From: Dichetophora obliterata
Lineage: Eukaryota; Arthropoda; Insecta; Diptera; Sciomyzidae
NCBI GenBank assembly: GCA_963920525.1
Contig: OY986435.1
Coordinates: 95,676,283-95,740,282 of the forward strand
Direction of reading: 5' to 3'
DNA length: 64,000 bases
In this document: piece by piece, positions 1 to 10,692 of the stretch
How positions within the stretch are numbered: position 1 is the first letter of the stretch
Layout: each line of letters opens with the position of its first letter
Program-made: the position numbers and the translations under genes
Notes under the pieces: generated by a model
The model's input: only the letters and a program-made list of their open reading frames with translations
What the model was told of the DNA's origin: nothing
The model's database searches: none

Positions 1-1600
1 GATCGGTAATAGATCCCTCACTGCCAGTTCCCAGCCATCTGGGAATTTTAAGGTTAACTAGGAACTTAAGTCCCTCACGTTGCTTTAGCCAATATTCAGC
101 AATGTCATCTAGTACTGGATCGTCCCAGCCGATGTTTAGCAACCAGAGACGTTGAAAGAACATTTTTGGAACTACAGTAATTGGAGAAATTTTTCCAGTT
201 GGATCGAACAAACGGCAGGAGTCCGAGAGAAGGGTTCTTTTGGTAAGAGTCTTCGGTGGAGGATCCAAATTCACAGCATAGTACAAGTAATCTTCTTTTG
301 AATTCCACATCAAACCCAGAGCACGGACAGTGTTGTCTTCAGCTAGCAGATGCGTAGTATCTTGCTCCCTTGCATCCAGTGGAATGTTTCGAATGACAAG
401 TTGCGAGTTAGAAGCCCATTTTCGTAGTTCAAAACAGCCCTGTGCCAGAATTGAAGATATTTCTTTGCGAATATTGTCTAGTTCTTGCTCTGATGAAAAT
501 CCCGTTAAGAGATCATTCATATAAAAGTCAGACATTATGACAGAGGCAGCGCGAGGATACTGAAGGCAAGTGTCCTTTGCCGTTTGCTGGATGGTCTTGA
601 CTGTGTGATGAGCACTAGAGGCTACTCCAAATGTTACCCTCAGCATTCGAAAGTCTTGCAAAGGTTTTCTCGGTGATTTACGCCATACTATCCGCTGATA
701 ATCAGTGTGCTCTTTGGATACTAAAACTTGACGATACATTACAGTAACATCACCAATTAAGGCGTATCTGTGAGTTTGAAATCTGTTTAAAATTGAAGTT
801 AAATCCTGCTGCAACTGTGGTCCGACCATTAATGCATCGTCCAGCGAAATTCCGTTGGAACTTTTCTGCGAGGCATTGAATACAATTTGTGTTTTTATTG
901 TAGGGCTTGTATCTTTCAAGACGCTGAGATGAGGCAATGAGGTTTTACGGAATTGTCTTCCAGCTCTCATGCTAGGGTAACTGCTCTAGTGAGGTCTGTA
1001 TCTGCGCATAAACAAATGGATGAGTCTTGGTGTTGGTTTTGAGAGCTTACCTTGCCGAAAAGAACCCAGCCAAAGGCGGTTTTTTTGTGCTATTGGCGTC
1101 CCCGGCGGCCCTTTAATAATTTTTGGCTCCAGCAGCATTGACATTTCATCAGCTCCAATAGTTAAATCGATGCGACCTGGTTCATAAAAGAGCGGATCGG
1201 CCATTTTGGGACCAAGGTGTGGCGAGGACCGGCGAGGTGTGGCCAATAGCCAGCGTTAACCTGTAATGATGGCAGCATACCAGTGAGCTTGGAAAGAACT
1301 AAAGCTGATAACTTGTAGGTACGGCTTTCATTTCATGATGCTACTAATAATGACGTTTGACCGTTGACTGCGCGTTTGGTGTATTCAATTCCAGCAACGA
1401 TAACATCACTTCTAGTTCGTGGTAACTGCATCTTTTGTGCACAAGCTTCAGTAATAAACGATGAATGACATCCCGTGTCAAAGAGCGCACGCAGAATGTA
1501 TTGCTTTCCAGCAGAGTCATGCACCTTTACTAAAGCTGTGGCCAGTAGTACAGAACTTTGCGCCACATTTACCTCTTCACTGTGGAACGCGACTGTAGAT
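1..1600 (-). pseudogene. BEL/Pao pol: aspartic protease and reverse transcriptase (cut by window edge)
   Basis: Read on the minus strand this is the protease-RT part of a BEL/Pao polyprotein. At 1333-1566 a retropepsin motif (LFDTGCHSSFI) is followed at 986-1246 by the BEL post-protease block, with GRIDLTIGAD and GTPIAQ-type motifs. From about 985 down to 1 an open frame carries the Pao-type RT, including a FNAS block, RMLRVTFGV and the polymerase box, then RTLLSDSCRLFDPTG-like thumb sequence. The polymerase box reads FYMNDLL where the family normally has FYVDDLL, so the first catalytic Asp is Asn. The frame shifts between the protease and RT blocks. RNase H and integrase would lie beyond the left edge. 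This is a decayed copy; the family call is firm. Confidence 0.82.
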
Positions 1601-1649
1601 GATAATGTTGTTTGTTGTGTCAGCGGAGAGTTCGATATTAAATTGCTGG

Positions 1650-1867
1650 CAGGAGGAGTGTGCAGCAGTGTGTGATGCCGTTGTCTGCATTCTCTGCATG
1701 TTGATGAGCTCCTAAAATTTTCAGCTACGTGCGTTAAACTTAAACAATTTTTACAGGCATTCTTCTGCAGCGCTGCTTCTATGCGTGCTTCAACATGTCA
1801 ATTGCGTAACAACGAACACCTATAAATTTGGTGATCAGCTGAACAATAAAAACATTTGTTGTTTTTA
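1650..1867 (-). pseudogene. BEL/Pao gag, C-terminal zinc-knuckle part
   Basis: The minus-strand translation shows the BEL-type Cys/His region: a CFYCSADHQIYRC motif, then CKNCLSLTHVAENF and CRECRQRHHTLLH. This is the nucleic-acid-binding tail of BEL gag that normally precedes the protease. At least one in-frame stop lies between the knuckles. It is separated from the gag N-terminal part (2956-3950) by about 1.1 kb of unrelated sequence. Confidence 0.7.
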
Positions 1868-1940
1868 GTGTTGTACTGTTTTTGACCCCGTTACAAAATT
1901 GCACGCTACTGTCCCACTACGCCGCTGTGCACCTATAACA

Positions 1941-2088
1941 TAGCCAACAACCAAGCATACATCAAACACACAAACATAGCAACTCAACGTAGTCAACAGC
2001 CAGGCATACAACAATTACCAAACATAGCAACTCAACGTAGTCAATAGCCAGGTATACAACAACCACACAAACACATCAACTCAGCATG
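1941..2088. repeat. tandem repeat, ~48-bp unit, 3 copies
   Basis: Copies begin near 1941, 1990 and 2038. Each holds an AGTCAACAGCCAGGCATAC-like core and an AACATAGCAACTCAACG-like tail. The third copy is the most diverged. They lie inside the insertion in BEL gag. Confidence 0.75.
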
Positions 2089-2291
2089 TTATAAATCCCA
2101 TCAGGTTTTTAGCAGAGGACAAATAAGAATGCGCAGTTTGGCAGACTTAGGCACGGTCCGAAAGCATAGTGCTTAGCCCGTCCTCTACTTGGTAACAAGT
2201 AAACGCAATTTTTCGACGATCTCATTTCTGCAGATCGTTACTAATACATGTAGGAGTAGTTTTATCTAAGATTTTATTTTTAGTATTTATT

Positions 2292-2510
2292 TGGACTTTT
2301 TACGTCGTCTTCGGTCGGTCGGAAATCCGAAGTAGTTTCTTTTAGCTCGGACTTTTTACGTCGGTTGCAGTCTGTAGGAAATCTGAAGCACTCCTTCTTT
2401 TGTTCGGACTTTTTACGTCGGCTTCGGTCGGTCGGAAATCCGAAGTTCTCTTTTGGTCGGACTTTTTACGTCGGCTTCGGTCGGTCGGAAATCCACTATG
2501 TATATTTATA
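2292..2510. repeat. tandem repeat, 53-57-bp unit, 4 copies
   Basis: Each unit starts GGACTTTTTACGTCG, at 2292, 2349, 2406 and 2459, and continues with CTTCGGTCGGTCGGAAATC. The second copy is the most diverged. Their place within a probable LTR suggests promoter or enhancer repeats, but that is inference. Confidence 0.85.
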
Positions 2511-2955
2511 CTTAAGAGTTTATTTTCTTTTATTTTTCTTTTTTATCGTTAGAGTAATAGTAAGGCAATTCACGCCATATATAAAGTTATATATATATCA
2601 CTATATTAAATGCTTAATAAAGCAGCGTAGTCAGGTCTTGCCTAAGTCGTTGTCATACCGACCGTCACCGAACACCGAATTTCTCCGAATCATCGCACTC
2701 CACCGCACACCGAACATCGTCAAACCAGCATACGAGGACTTTAAAGGCAGATTCATTTACGTATCGTTGCATTTATTTCTAATATTGTGTATTGTAATAA
2801 AAAAGGCTTGCTCATTGAATTATACACTAAGAGAATATATATATATATATATTATGTACACTGCTAAAAATTACAAACTATAAAGCAGCAATTATAATAA
2901 GAGCATTAAATTCTTAAAGTCTTCTTATTTATTGGCGAAAGTTCGAGGGTCTTTC

Positions 2956-3950
2956 GTCTGATGCTGGAGCGGCTTAGCATACCTCAGCCTTTGAATAAAA
3001 TCCCCTTACAGTTTGACAGCACAGTTCTGTTTGGCTTCAAAGCATGTGCTGATGCTGTTAATACTTCCAAAGAGCGGCAAAGAGTTTCCAAAAACTCTTG
3101 CAAGTCGTCTAAAATCGGCACCTTATCGTCTTTTAAGCTAAGCTCCTACTGCCTTCGCGTCTCATCGGCAGTCTGTGAACAATAGTATGTATTAGGCAAT
3201 CCTCCCAGAATTCAACCGGCATTAAGAGAGCATTAAGAGCTCGCACGTACTGCATTATTGGGTCGAGAACATTTTTTATACCAGGTGCGGTATCGACTTC
3301 AACCCTTTGCACTGCAAAAATGGCACTAAGGTTATGATCTTTGATGACACGTTGAATGTTGTATCTGGTCTTTAATAGGTTCCAAGCTTCCAAATAGTTT
3401 GTATCCTGAAGCTTAAAATTTGAAATCAAATGCAAAGGCTCTCCTAATAAGCAGAACCTTAAATAATGCAGATTCTGACTACCTTCCAGTGATTCTTGCT
3501 CGTTTACTATAGCATTGAAGCTGTCGTAGAATGCTAACCATGTGGTAGGGTCACTTGAGAAACGCGGTAGATCAAATACAGGGAGTTTGATGTTTGGAAT
3601 TAATGCAGAGCGTTCAAAAGAGGCACCCGAAGTTGATGCTATTATTTCAGTGCTTTGCGCTTGTTGCGTGGCTGCCTTAAGCATTCTTTTAAAGTTGAAC
3701 AAAGCTGCTACATACCAAAGCTCTCCCTGCTCTCTTTAGCTATCTTCCACTTCCATCGACTCCGTTCCACATGATTCTTCGACCCTTTCTTGAGCTTCTG
3801 AAGAGCGGACCCACTGTTCTCTTAAAAGTTCCATGAAAGTTTATACCTGCTGCTCATCGCAAAGAAGAGTTTCATCTTTGCTCACTTCCATATATCTCTT
3901 AATAGCCTTGCGCGCAGAGTCTCTTTTTTACATCGGACATAGTTATAACT
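2956..3950 (-). pseudogene. BEL/Pao gag, N-terminal part
   Basis: A minus-strand frame at 3133-3702 has the conserved BEL gag block (DUF1759-like): LPVFDLPRFSSDPTTWLAFYD, then NLHYLRFCLLGEP and LEAWNLLKTRYN-type motifs. Downstream, at 3130-2990, a second frame continues with VPILDDLQEFLETLCRSLE, the usual lead-in to the zinc knuckles. The probable gag start is near 3945, where a MSDVKKRL-like beginning goes out of frame within about 13 codons. Gag therefore has at least two frameshifts as well as the large insertion. Confidence 0.78.
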
Positions 3951-4290
3951 AAACGACACAGAAACAGTGACAAAGAAAGTACGGTATTTATGTGTAATTA
4001 AAATTGTGTGTGCAGCACGTGAGCAATGCGTATTAGAAAACGATTTGATATTAAATTATTATTTATTAAATTTGTAGTGTGTATGCGGTGCAATACGGTG
4101 AAATTGCAATATAATAACTTTTAATCGTAATACGCAAAGTTTGCCGATATGAACACCTCATGAGTTTTTAACGAGTAGTTTAGTTACTATTTAGTGTACT
4201 ATACGCGGGCTTGTGGTATGTATTAAAGAAAAATATCGCGATTTTATTTAATAAGTTGCGGTTGAGAAGCTTTAATAAATTTTACTTATC

Positions 4291-4305
4291 CGTCACGAAG
4301 GACCA
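4291..4305 (-). other. BEL primer-binding site
   Basis: Minus-strand TGGTCCTTCGTGACG begins 2 nt after the end of the proposed 5' LTR. It starts with TGG, as a tRNA 3'-CCA complement should. It fits the geometry of BEL elements; the primer tRNA was not identified. Confidence 0.6.
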
Positions 4306-4307
4306 AT

Positions 4308-4501
4308 TGTTTGTGTTAGTAGCGGAGTAATTGAAAAATGCGTAGGTTACGATTGCTGGTTCATTTTATTATTAACTATAAACTTTCTTAACAAGCTCCA
4401 AAAAGCTTAAATATATTTCGAAGCAACAGTAAAATTATAAGAGAAAACCCGTAATGAGTAAATACATGGTGATTAATATAACATCGTATTCAGCGCCAAC
4501 A
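4308..4501 (-). repeat. 5' LTR of the BEL/Pao element
   Basis: On the minus strand this 194-bp stretch starts TGTTGGCGC, a common BEL LTR start, and ends ACAAACA. It therefore has TG...CA ends and contains AATAAA. The primer-binding site follows 2 nt downstream and gag about 360 nt later. The 3' LTR would be beyond the left edge, so identity between the LTRs cannot be checked here. Confidence 0.6.
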
Positions 4502-4847
4502 GTATGCAAAATTTTCGTTCATATGATTGTTTTCAACTTCAATGTAGAACTTGATGAAAATACAGAACTTGGTGAAGTTCAAGATAACGAAATGCTTGAA
4601 GTAGATCCTGAGGATTTTTTAATTTGAATAAGTAAACTTTAAAATTAAGATTGTGTAAACTTATTGCAATTTTTTCAAAAGTTTTCAATTTGTCCCTTCA
4701 AATAGACGAATTAACCTTTTCAATGATATCCTTTTCATGAAAATCGCATTTAAATTGCCTGAGCTACGTTGTCTCAAAAAATACCCTATTTAGGCCGCGA
4801 AAATTGATTCTATAAATTTATAACTTCGGATTCTTATAAAACAATTT
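4502..4847. other. spacer between BEL and Gypsy elements
   Basis: This AT-rich sequence lies between two LTR elements. A short plus-strand frame near 4530-4625 is rich in Glu and Asp (ENTELGEVQDNEMLEVDPED) and ends in a stop. It could be the tail of an old transposase or host exon, but is too short to identify. Confidence 0.3.
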
Positions 4848-4979
4848 GTCGCTTTAGTAAATGAAACATATAACTTTTCCTTTTAAAAAAACTAAAATGA
4901 ATGAATATATTTTTAATGATTATGACAATATATAATTTCTAAAACAAATTAAAACTTGATAAATTAAACTAAAAATATT
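4848..4979 (-). repeat. 3' LTR of Gypsy element A
   Basis: This ~132-bp AT-rich repeat matches 8932-9063 in the same orientation with few differences. Both begin (window order) TGTCGCTTTAGTAAATG and end CTAAAAATATT. The pol frame runs into it on the right, as in compact Gypsy elements. Confidence 0.85.
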
Positions 4980-4982
4980 CGA

Positions 4983-7860
4983 AATGATGTATGCTGGTTT
5001 AAGCCGGTCCACAGAAATTATTTTTTCGTTACCCTTAACTTCAACCGTAAATGTTTTCTCGGATTTGGTTAAAACTTTATACGGACCAGTATAGGGTTGC
5101 TGCAATGGAGATCTGACAGAATCAGTTCGAATAAAAACGTACGTGCTAGTTAGCAAATCAGAAGGAATATAAACTGGACGCGAGTCGTGACATATAATCT
5201 CTTTAGCTTTCACTTTTTGCATATCAGATTGGAATTGTTTCACCCATTCATTATTGCATAAAGTCAAGGTAGTTGAATTTAAAAACTCTCCTGGAAGTGA
5301 CAGCTGCATGCCATAGACCATATCAGAAGCAGATGCCCCAACCTAAGCATTCACTGCTACACGAGCAGTATTAATGGAAGAACTTCAACCCATCTAGTGT
5401 TTGTATGACACTTAATTGTGCCATCGTTCAATTTGCCCATTACACTGCGGATGATAAGAGGTTGTATGAGTTACTTTAGCTCCAATTAATTTGGCGAATT
5501 CGCGAAATAAAGATGCCTCAAACTGATGACCTTGATCTGTCAGAATATTAGCAGGGACTCCAAACCTCGATATCCAACCATGTAGGAATCCTTTTGCTAC
5601 CGATTCTGCCGTGATTTCTATTAAAGGTATCGCCTAAGCCCAATGTGTAAACCGATCAATACACGTTAAACAGTATCTGAATCCCTCCGATGATGGTAGA
5701 GGTCCCACCAAATCAATGCTTACCATCTGGAATCGTTCATCAGGAACAGAATGAGATCCGATTAGACTTTTTGTATGTCGATTAATTTTATACTTTTGAC
5801 AAGTAATGCATGATTTACACCAAACTGATACGTCCTTTTTTATCGATGGCCAAATGAATCTGTCACACACCAATTTTGTAGTCGACTTCAGTCCAGGATG
5901 TGCAATGTTGTGAATCATCTCAAATACTTGACGATGCAGTTGTTTTGTAATAAAAGGTCGAATTTTTGCTGTTGAAATATCGCACAAAACTTCCACATTA
6001 GTATTCGGAATTTTGAATTTTTTAAAATTAAGATTGTGTTCTGAAGATTGTAGATATCTTGACAGTTCTTCATCAGATTGTTGGAATTTTGACAATTCCT
6101 CGTAGTCAAGTGGAGAAGGCAATGAAACAACATTTAGACGCGAAAGTGCATCTGCAGTAACATTTTCCTTTCCAGGCACATACCGTATATCCACTGAAGG
6201 TTGTCTAATGTAGTCCAAATGACGCAGTTGTCGTGGTGACGATTTCTCAGGTCGTTGTTGAAAAGCATACATTAGAGGCTTATGATCCGTAAATATACAA
6301 AATTGTCGCCCTTCCAGAAAATATTGGAAATATTTCAATCCATAGTAAGCAGCCAATAACTCACGATCATACGCACTATACCGCTGTTGAGTCTCAGACA
6401 GTTTTTTTGAGAAAAAACCGAGAGGCTTCCAAGATCCTTCTATAAACTGTTTTAATACTGCACCCATTCCGATGTCCGAAGCATCCACCCAAAGTGAAGT
6501 TGGTGCATTTTCAACAGGATAAGCCAGAAGTGCAGCATTTGCTAGATTATGTTTGCAGTCATCAAAAGCTGATCTTAAATCATCAGTCCAATTAATGATA
6601 TGTTTGTCTTTTTTAATCTGACCTTTCTTCAATGCGTGTAATACAGCCTGTGACTTTACAGCATTTGGTAGAAAACGTCGATAGAAATTTACAGCTCTGA
6701 GAAATCGACTCAAATCGTTGATTGTTACCGGCAGTTTGTAGTTTTGAATCGCTTGTACACGCTCTGGATTTGACCCAAAGTATCCCAAAAAACTCAATTT
6801 ATTCTTGCCAAATTCACACTTTTTCACATTAATAGTGATTTTGTAATCTTGCAATCGCTGGAATAATTGTCTCAAATGAATCTCGTGCTCCTGCATAGAC
6901 TCGGAAGCAACAAGAATATCATCAATGTACGTGTAGCAAAAATGAAGATTTCGTGTAATTCATTCATGAATCGTTGGAAACTCTGAGCTGCATTACAGAG
7001 TCCGAAAGTCATTCGAGTGAATTCGAATAATCCGAAAGGCGTTGTGATGGCGGTTTTCGGAATGTCCCACTCTTCGGCCGGTATCTGAAAATAAGCTTTA
7101 ACGAGATCTATCTTCGAGAATATCTTCTTATTTGCAAGCATATGACCGAAGTCATGTATGTGCGGCACAGGATATCTGTCTGGTGTGGTTGCTTTATTCA
7201 GCGCGCGATAGTCACTACATGGATGCCATTCATTATTTGATTTTGGCACCATGTGAAGAGGACTAGACCAAGCACTTTTCGATGGACGACATATCCCCAA
7301 CTACATCATAAACTCGAATTCTTGCTTAGCTATCCTCAATTTTTCAGGAGGTAATCTTCGTGGTTTGGCGCTTACTGGTGGTCCTCTTTGGAAGTTTAAG
7401 GTTGGGTCTCGTTATATCTACAAACGCAGAGAGAAGATTATAATACGAATTGCCATTTGCAATACACTTCAATGATGAGCTCGTATCCGTTGAAAGTGAT
7501 CCCTTTGGCTTCAGCTGAGTTTTAGTGTCAATCAAACGATTATTTTTCGTATTGACCAGCAATCCATAATGCATCAAAAAATCGGAACCGATGATAGGCT
7601 GAGTTACATCGGCGATAACGAAAGACCATAAAAACTGTCTGCGTAAATTTAAATTGCAATTTATTACTTTCTGACCAAATGTTCATATATTAGTATTGTT
7701 AGCAGCGTATAAGACTTATGAATGAGCTGGTGCAGATTTTTGATGATACATCGCTGGAAAACAGAGATATCTGCACCTGTATCGATGAGGAACCTGAACT
7801 TCGAGTGTCGATCTTGAAAGAACAGGCGACTTAGTTACTGGCTACTCCCATCCATCACTT
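4983..7860 (-). pseudogene. Gypsy element A pol: protease, RT, RNase H, integrase
   Basis: Minus-strand domains run in the order protease (LIDTGADISVF, near 7780), RT ([11 protein letters not shown], then YIDDILVAS at about 6925), RNase H (WVDASDIGMGAVL; FTDHKPLMYAF), integrase HHCC zinc finger (HNIAHPGLKS...CITCQKYK, about 5900-5790), and integrase core with Asp, Asp and Glu all visible (IDLVGPL, LTDQGHQF, NGQIERWHN). The integrase C-terminus is at 4983-5321. It is broken: frameshifts follow the protease Asp and sit next to the YIDD box near 6940, TAG stops the integrase just after the first catalytic block at 5634, and more stops lie near 5350-5400. The RT normally has CGDYRALN; here Gly is Ser. 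Type and order are those of Ty3/Gypsy elements. Confidence 0.9.
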
Positions 7861-7872
7861 TAGATGAGGCAG

Positions 7873-8874
7873 CTAGCGGTTTTCCGCCTTGCTGAAATTG
7901 CATGGCTGATGACATTTGGTTGCGTTTGACCCAAATTTGAAATGATACCAACAATACGGCTTTTCAGATTTGGATTTGGATCGATTTCGAATATTGTTGG
8001 TATTTGTGCGTTGCTGTGGACGGGGTCGTCTATTGCTATTTATAGAAAGTGCGTTGATCTTGTTCAGAATTTCATTAACTTGCTGTTCAAGAATATTCAA
8101 TCTCGACGACGGGGGCATTGTTGATTGCGTTAAAGGCAATGGTTGTTCTGTAATTGCATTGACCAAGTTGCAATTAAGTTGATCATATATCTTGTCTGCC
8201 ATTGCTGCAAGTTTTTCGAGACGGTCTTCACTGACGGAAAGAATTGCCTTGGTGGTAGGAGACAATCGCTGCAGCCAAAGAGATTTAAGTAAATCATCTG
8301 AAACTTTACCAGAAGCAAGCTTTTCATTTCTCGTAACAAAACTGTAGGTTTCCTATCCCCAATGTTAACATTTTCAAGAAGTTGTTTTAGGCGTTTCTCT
8401 TCGGAGTCCATATAAACGTCCAGAATTGCTTTTTTTAGCGCGTTAAATTTGTTTTCATCAGGTGGATCATCAACAATATGACACTGAGAACACTGCTTTC
8501 AATGGATCCGACAAAGAGCCTGAACAGAATCAAAAATCGTTGCGGCCGACGATTCGTTGTTGTTGGAAAATACATGCAAAATGTAGAAAAAACCGCAGCT
8601 CGTTTTCCGCAACGATAAATCGCAGACTTAGAATCTATGCTATTTCAATCGTCAGTCGCAACGATTTTTGATTCTGTTCAGGCTCTAAAGTATGATATTT
8701 GGTCAAAATAGAAGTAATTCTAGATGTTACGAACTGGCTTTCTAGTTGTCGGAACCAAAGTTTCGGATTTTGACGCCAGAAGGGAGGAACTCGCACCTTG
8801 ACAGCAGAAATTTCCGGTACAGAAGAACATGAACGAAATTCGTCATCGCTACTATTGACGTTGTCGTTAGCCAT
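7873..8874 (-). pseudogene. Gypsy element A gag
   Basis: Gag starts with ATG at 8874 (MANDNVNSSDDEFRS) and has the VPPFWRQNPKLWFRQLESQF block typical of this Gypsy lineage, followed by EEKRLKQLLENVNIGDRKP. It ends with a CWYHFKFGSNATKCHQPC knuckle-like motif. A 170-bp foldback element at 8516-8685 interrupts it, and frameshifts occur near 8480 and 8320. Gypsy element B (44750-45523) has the same order of motifs. Confidence 0.85.
8516..8685. mobile_element. 170-bp foldback MITE inside Gypsy A gag
   Basis: The ends are near-perfect inverted repeats of about 38 bp (GAGCCTGAACAGAATCAAAA at 8516, its complement ending at 8685). Gag sequence resumes on both sides, so this is a genuine insertion. 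No transposase is inside and no clear target duplication was found, so the superfamily is open. Confidence 0.8.
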
Positions 8875-8917
8875 CGTACGTATTAATATTTTAGTGTTTA
8901 TTTAAGACGTTTTACTA

Positions 8918-8930
8918 ACCGGGGTCACCA
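8918..8930 (-). other. primer-binding site of Gypsy element A
   Basis: Minus-strand TGGTGACCCCGGT starts 1 nt from the 5' LTR edge at 8932, the usual position for a tRNA primer site. Element B carries a near copy with one altered base (TAGTGACCCC, near 45528-45537). Confidence 0.7.
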
Positions 8931-8931
8931 A

Positions 8932-9063
8932 TGTCGCTTTAGTAAATGAAACATATAACTTTTCCTTTTAAAAAAACTAAAACGAATGAATATATTTTTA
9001 AAGTTTTGACAATATATAATTTCTAAAAAAAATGAACACTTGATAAATTAAACTAAAAATATT
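8932..9063 (-). repeat. 5' LTR of Gypsy element A
   Basis: Pair of the repeat at 4848-4979. Several substitutions, and a stretch near 9000 where the two differ, indicate an old insertion, in line with the broken pol. Together the LTRs bound a 4.2-kb element. Confidence 0.85.
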
Positions 9064-10262
9064 AAAGTATGTTTAGCACAAAAAAAAAACTGAGTGCTAC
9101 AAATTTGAGCCAAACAGGAAAAGGTAAGTGCAATAGATGTTGTTCAAAATATGATATTTGTATAGCTTGAGTAAGGCTGAGGCAGCTAGATAGCACACTC
9201 AACTTTTGTTGAGTGATCTCAAGTTTTATTAATACGAAATAAACAAAAACTGAGTGTACTGGAGGTTGCTATGTTTATTCTGAGTGAACACTCAACGTCA
9301 AATAAAAACATGAGTAGAGTGGAGTTTAGTTATTTTTATTAATATGCTTTATTCATACCAATCCGAGCAAAAGCGAGTGGAGCTGAGTTCACTCCACTCG
9401 ACTCGCTTTATTAATACGACCCATTGATTCTATTTTTATGTTGTTGGTTTAGCTATTATGGAAAGGAACTAAGTAGGTTTAGTTGGAGGTAATAGTGACT
9501 CTACGAGTACACTACAGATTGACCATACGAAATATGTTTTAATACAATTTCGAAAAGTTTTATGTTATTGTAACATCAACTATCCATCATATCATATCAT
9601 CATATTATAATATTCATACCATTGTTGGTTCCGACTTCAGTTTTTATTTTATAAAAAACAAGTTTTAACAGCCGATGTATTTCGGAATTTATTAAATTTT
9701 TATTTTACCGTTCGTCGGCTTTAAAAAAATTTGTGCTGTTGTCGCGCTTGAATTTTTTTTTTACTGTCCCTAACTAGAGCAATGGTTTCTGATGGTTACA
9801 TTTAAAACTGCAAATTTTGTATGTACAAAATATATTAAGATAATGTGAGAGAAAAATCAAAGTCTGTATATGCAAAGTAATATTGAGTACATAGGCAAAA
9901 CAAAAAAAAAAAACAGCTAACGACAACAGCAATAAAATACAATATTAATTTTTGAACTATACATGATAATTTTATTTTATCATCGGAGGTAACAACCATA
10001 CTATTAACTTTTATTTCTTGTAAAAACTTTTATCAAAAAATTTTGAATAGAAAAACTTCCTTCAAACTGATCAAAGAAACGAAAATACACTTATTTATTA
10101 TAAATGCAATTAATTATAAAAATAAATCAATGTAAACATACTTGTAGGCATTGCATTTAATGAGCGTACATCCTGAAGCTGGCTTTCAGCTCTTTGTCGA
10201 GTTCTGAATTCTCAAAATTCTTCTGTAGATGTCTTTGGTTTCTGATTTTTTGTTTTCGGCAT
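9064..10262. other. AT-rich spacer, no gene recognised
   Basis: 9190-9420 contains repeated ACTCAACT, GAGTGGAG and TTTATTAATACGA strings in both orientations, probably a decayed small transposon. At about 10262 a minus-strand ATG opens a short frame (MPKTKNQKPKTSTEEF) that breaks after 16 codons and continues one base out (ENSELDKELKASFRMYAH). It may be a relic of an exon or retrocopy. Nothing else is supported. Confidence 0.3.
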
Positions 10263-10281
10263 CTTTTGAATTTATTTCATT

Positions 10282-10312
<31 letters not shown>

Positions 10313-10320
10313 TTTTATTT
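10263..10320 (-). repeat. (TAAA)n tail of LINE-3
   Basis: An ATTT microsatellite in window order, i.e. (TAAA)n on the minus strand. It lies at the 3' end of the LINE whose ORFs are at 10693-14588, as expected for a LINE 3' tail. Confidence 0.75.
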
Positions 10321-10692
10321 AAGTAATCATAAATACAATAAGAGCTATGCTCTTTTATAGTACAACATAAATGCATAAATATAATTAATTTATATTAAAT
10401 TTAATTAAAATTAATATTAAAATTTAAATTAAGATGAAAATGAAAATGAATAATTTTATATTAAAAATTTGAAATTAAAGTTAAAAACTAAAAATGAATT
10501 ATAATAACAACTGTTTAAAACAGAATAAAAAATAATGACCTTAATTTATAAACAATATTGGCTTTATGTTATTTTTTTATTTAAAGAATATAAAAAATAA
10601 AAAGAATTAAAGTTAAGTTAAGATTGAAAAAAGTTTCTGATACTAATAATAGATAAAGAATAGATAACATAGAGAAGTAAGGAAGTGAAAAG

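Larger units (their letters stand above)
1868..2955. mobile_element. ~1.1 kb insertion in BEL gag (possible solo LTR)
   Basis: BEL gag stops matching at about 1867 and resumes at about 2955, so the intervening DNA is an insertion. It has no convincing protein. It starts near TGTTGTACTG, contains two blocks of short tandem repeats and an AATAAA near 2615, and ends in AT-rich sequence followed by a TGGCGAAAGTTCGAGG string that resembles a primer-binding site. A solo or partial LTR is the best reading, but exact ends and a target duplication were not resolved. Confidence 0.4.

Noticed and set aside
2365..2883. 172-aa plus-strand ORF
   Set aside because: It spans the 57-bp tandem repeats and an AT-rich tract; the repeated VGNPKFSF pattern simply mirrors the DNA repeat.
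9180..9420. Tandem array of GAGTGGAG/ACTCAACT motifs
   Set aside because: No constant period or clean inverted ends could be defined; noted only as probable decayed repeat.
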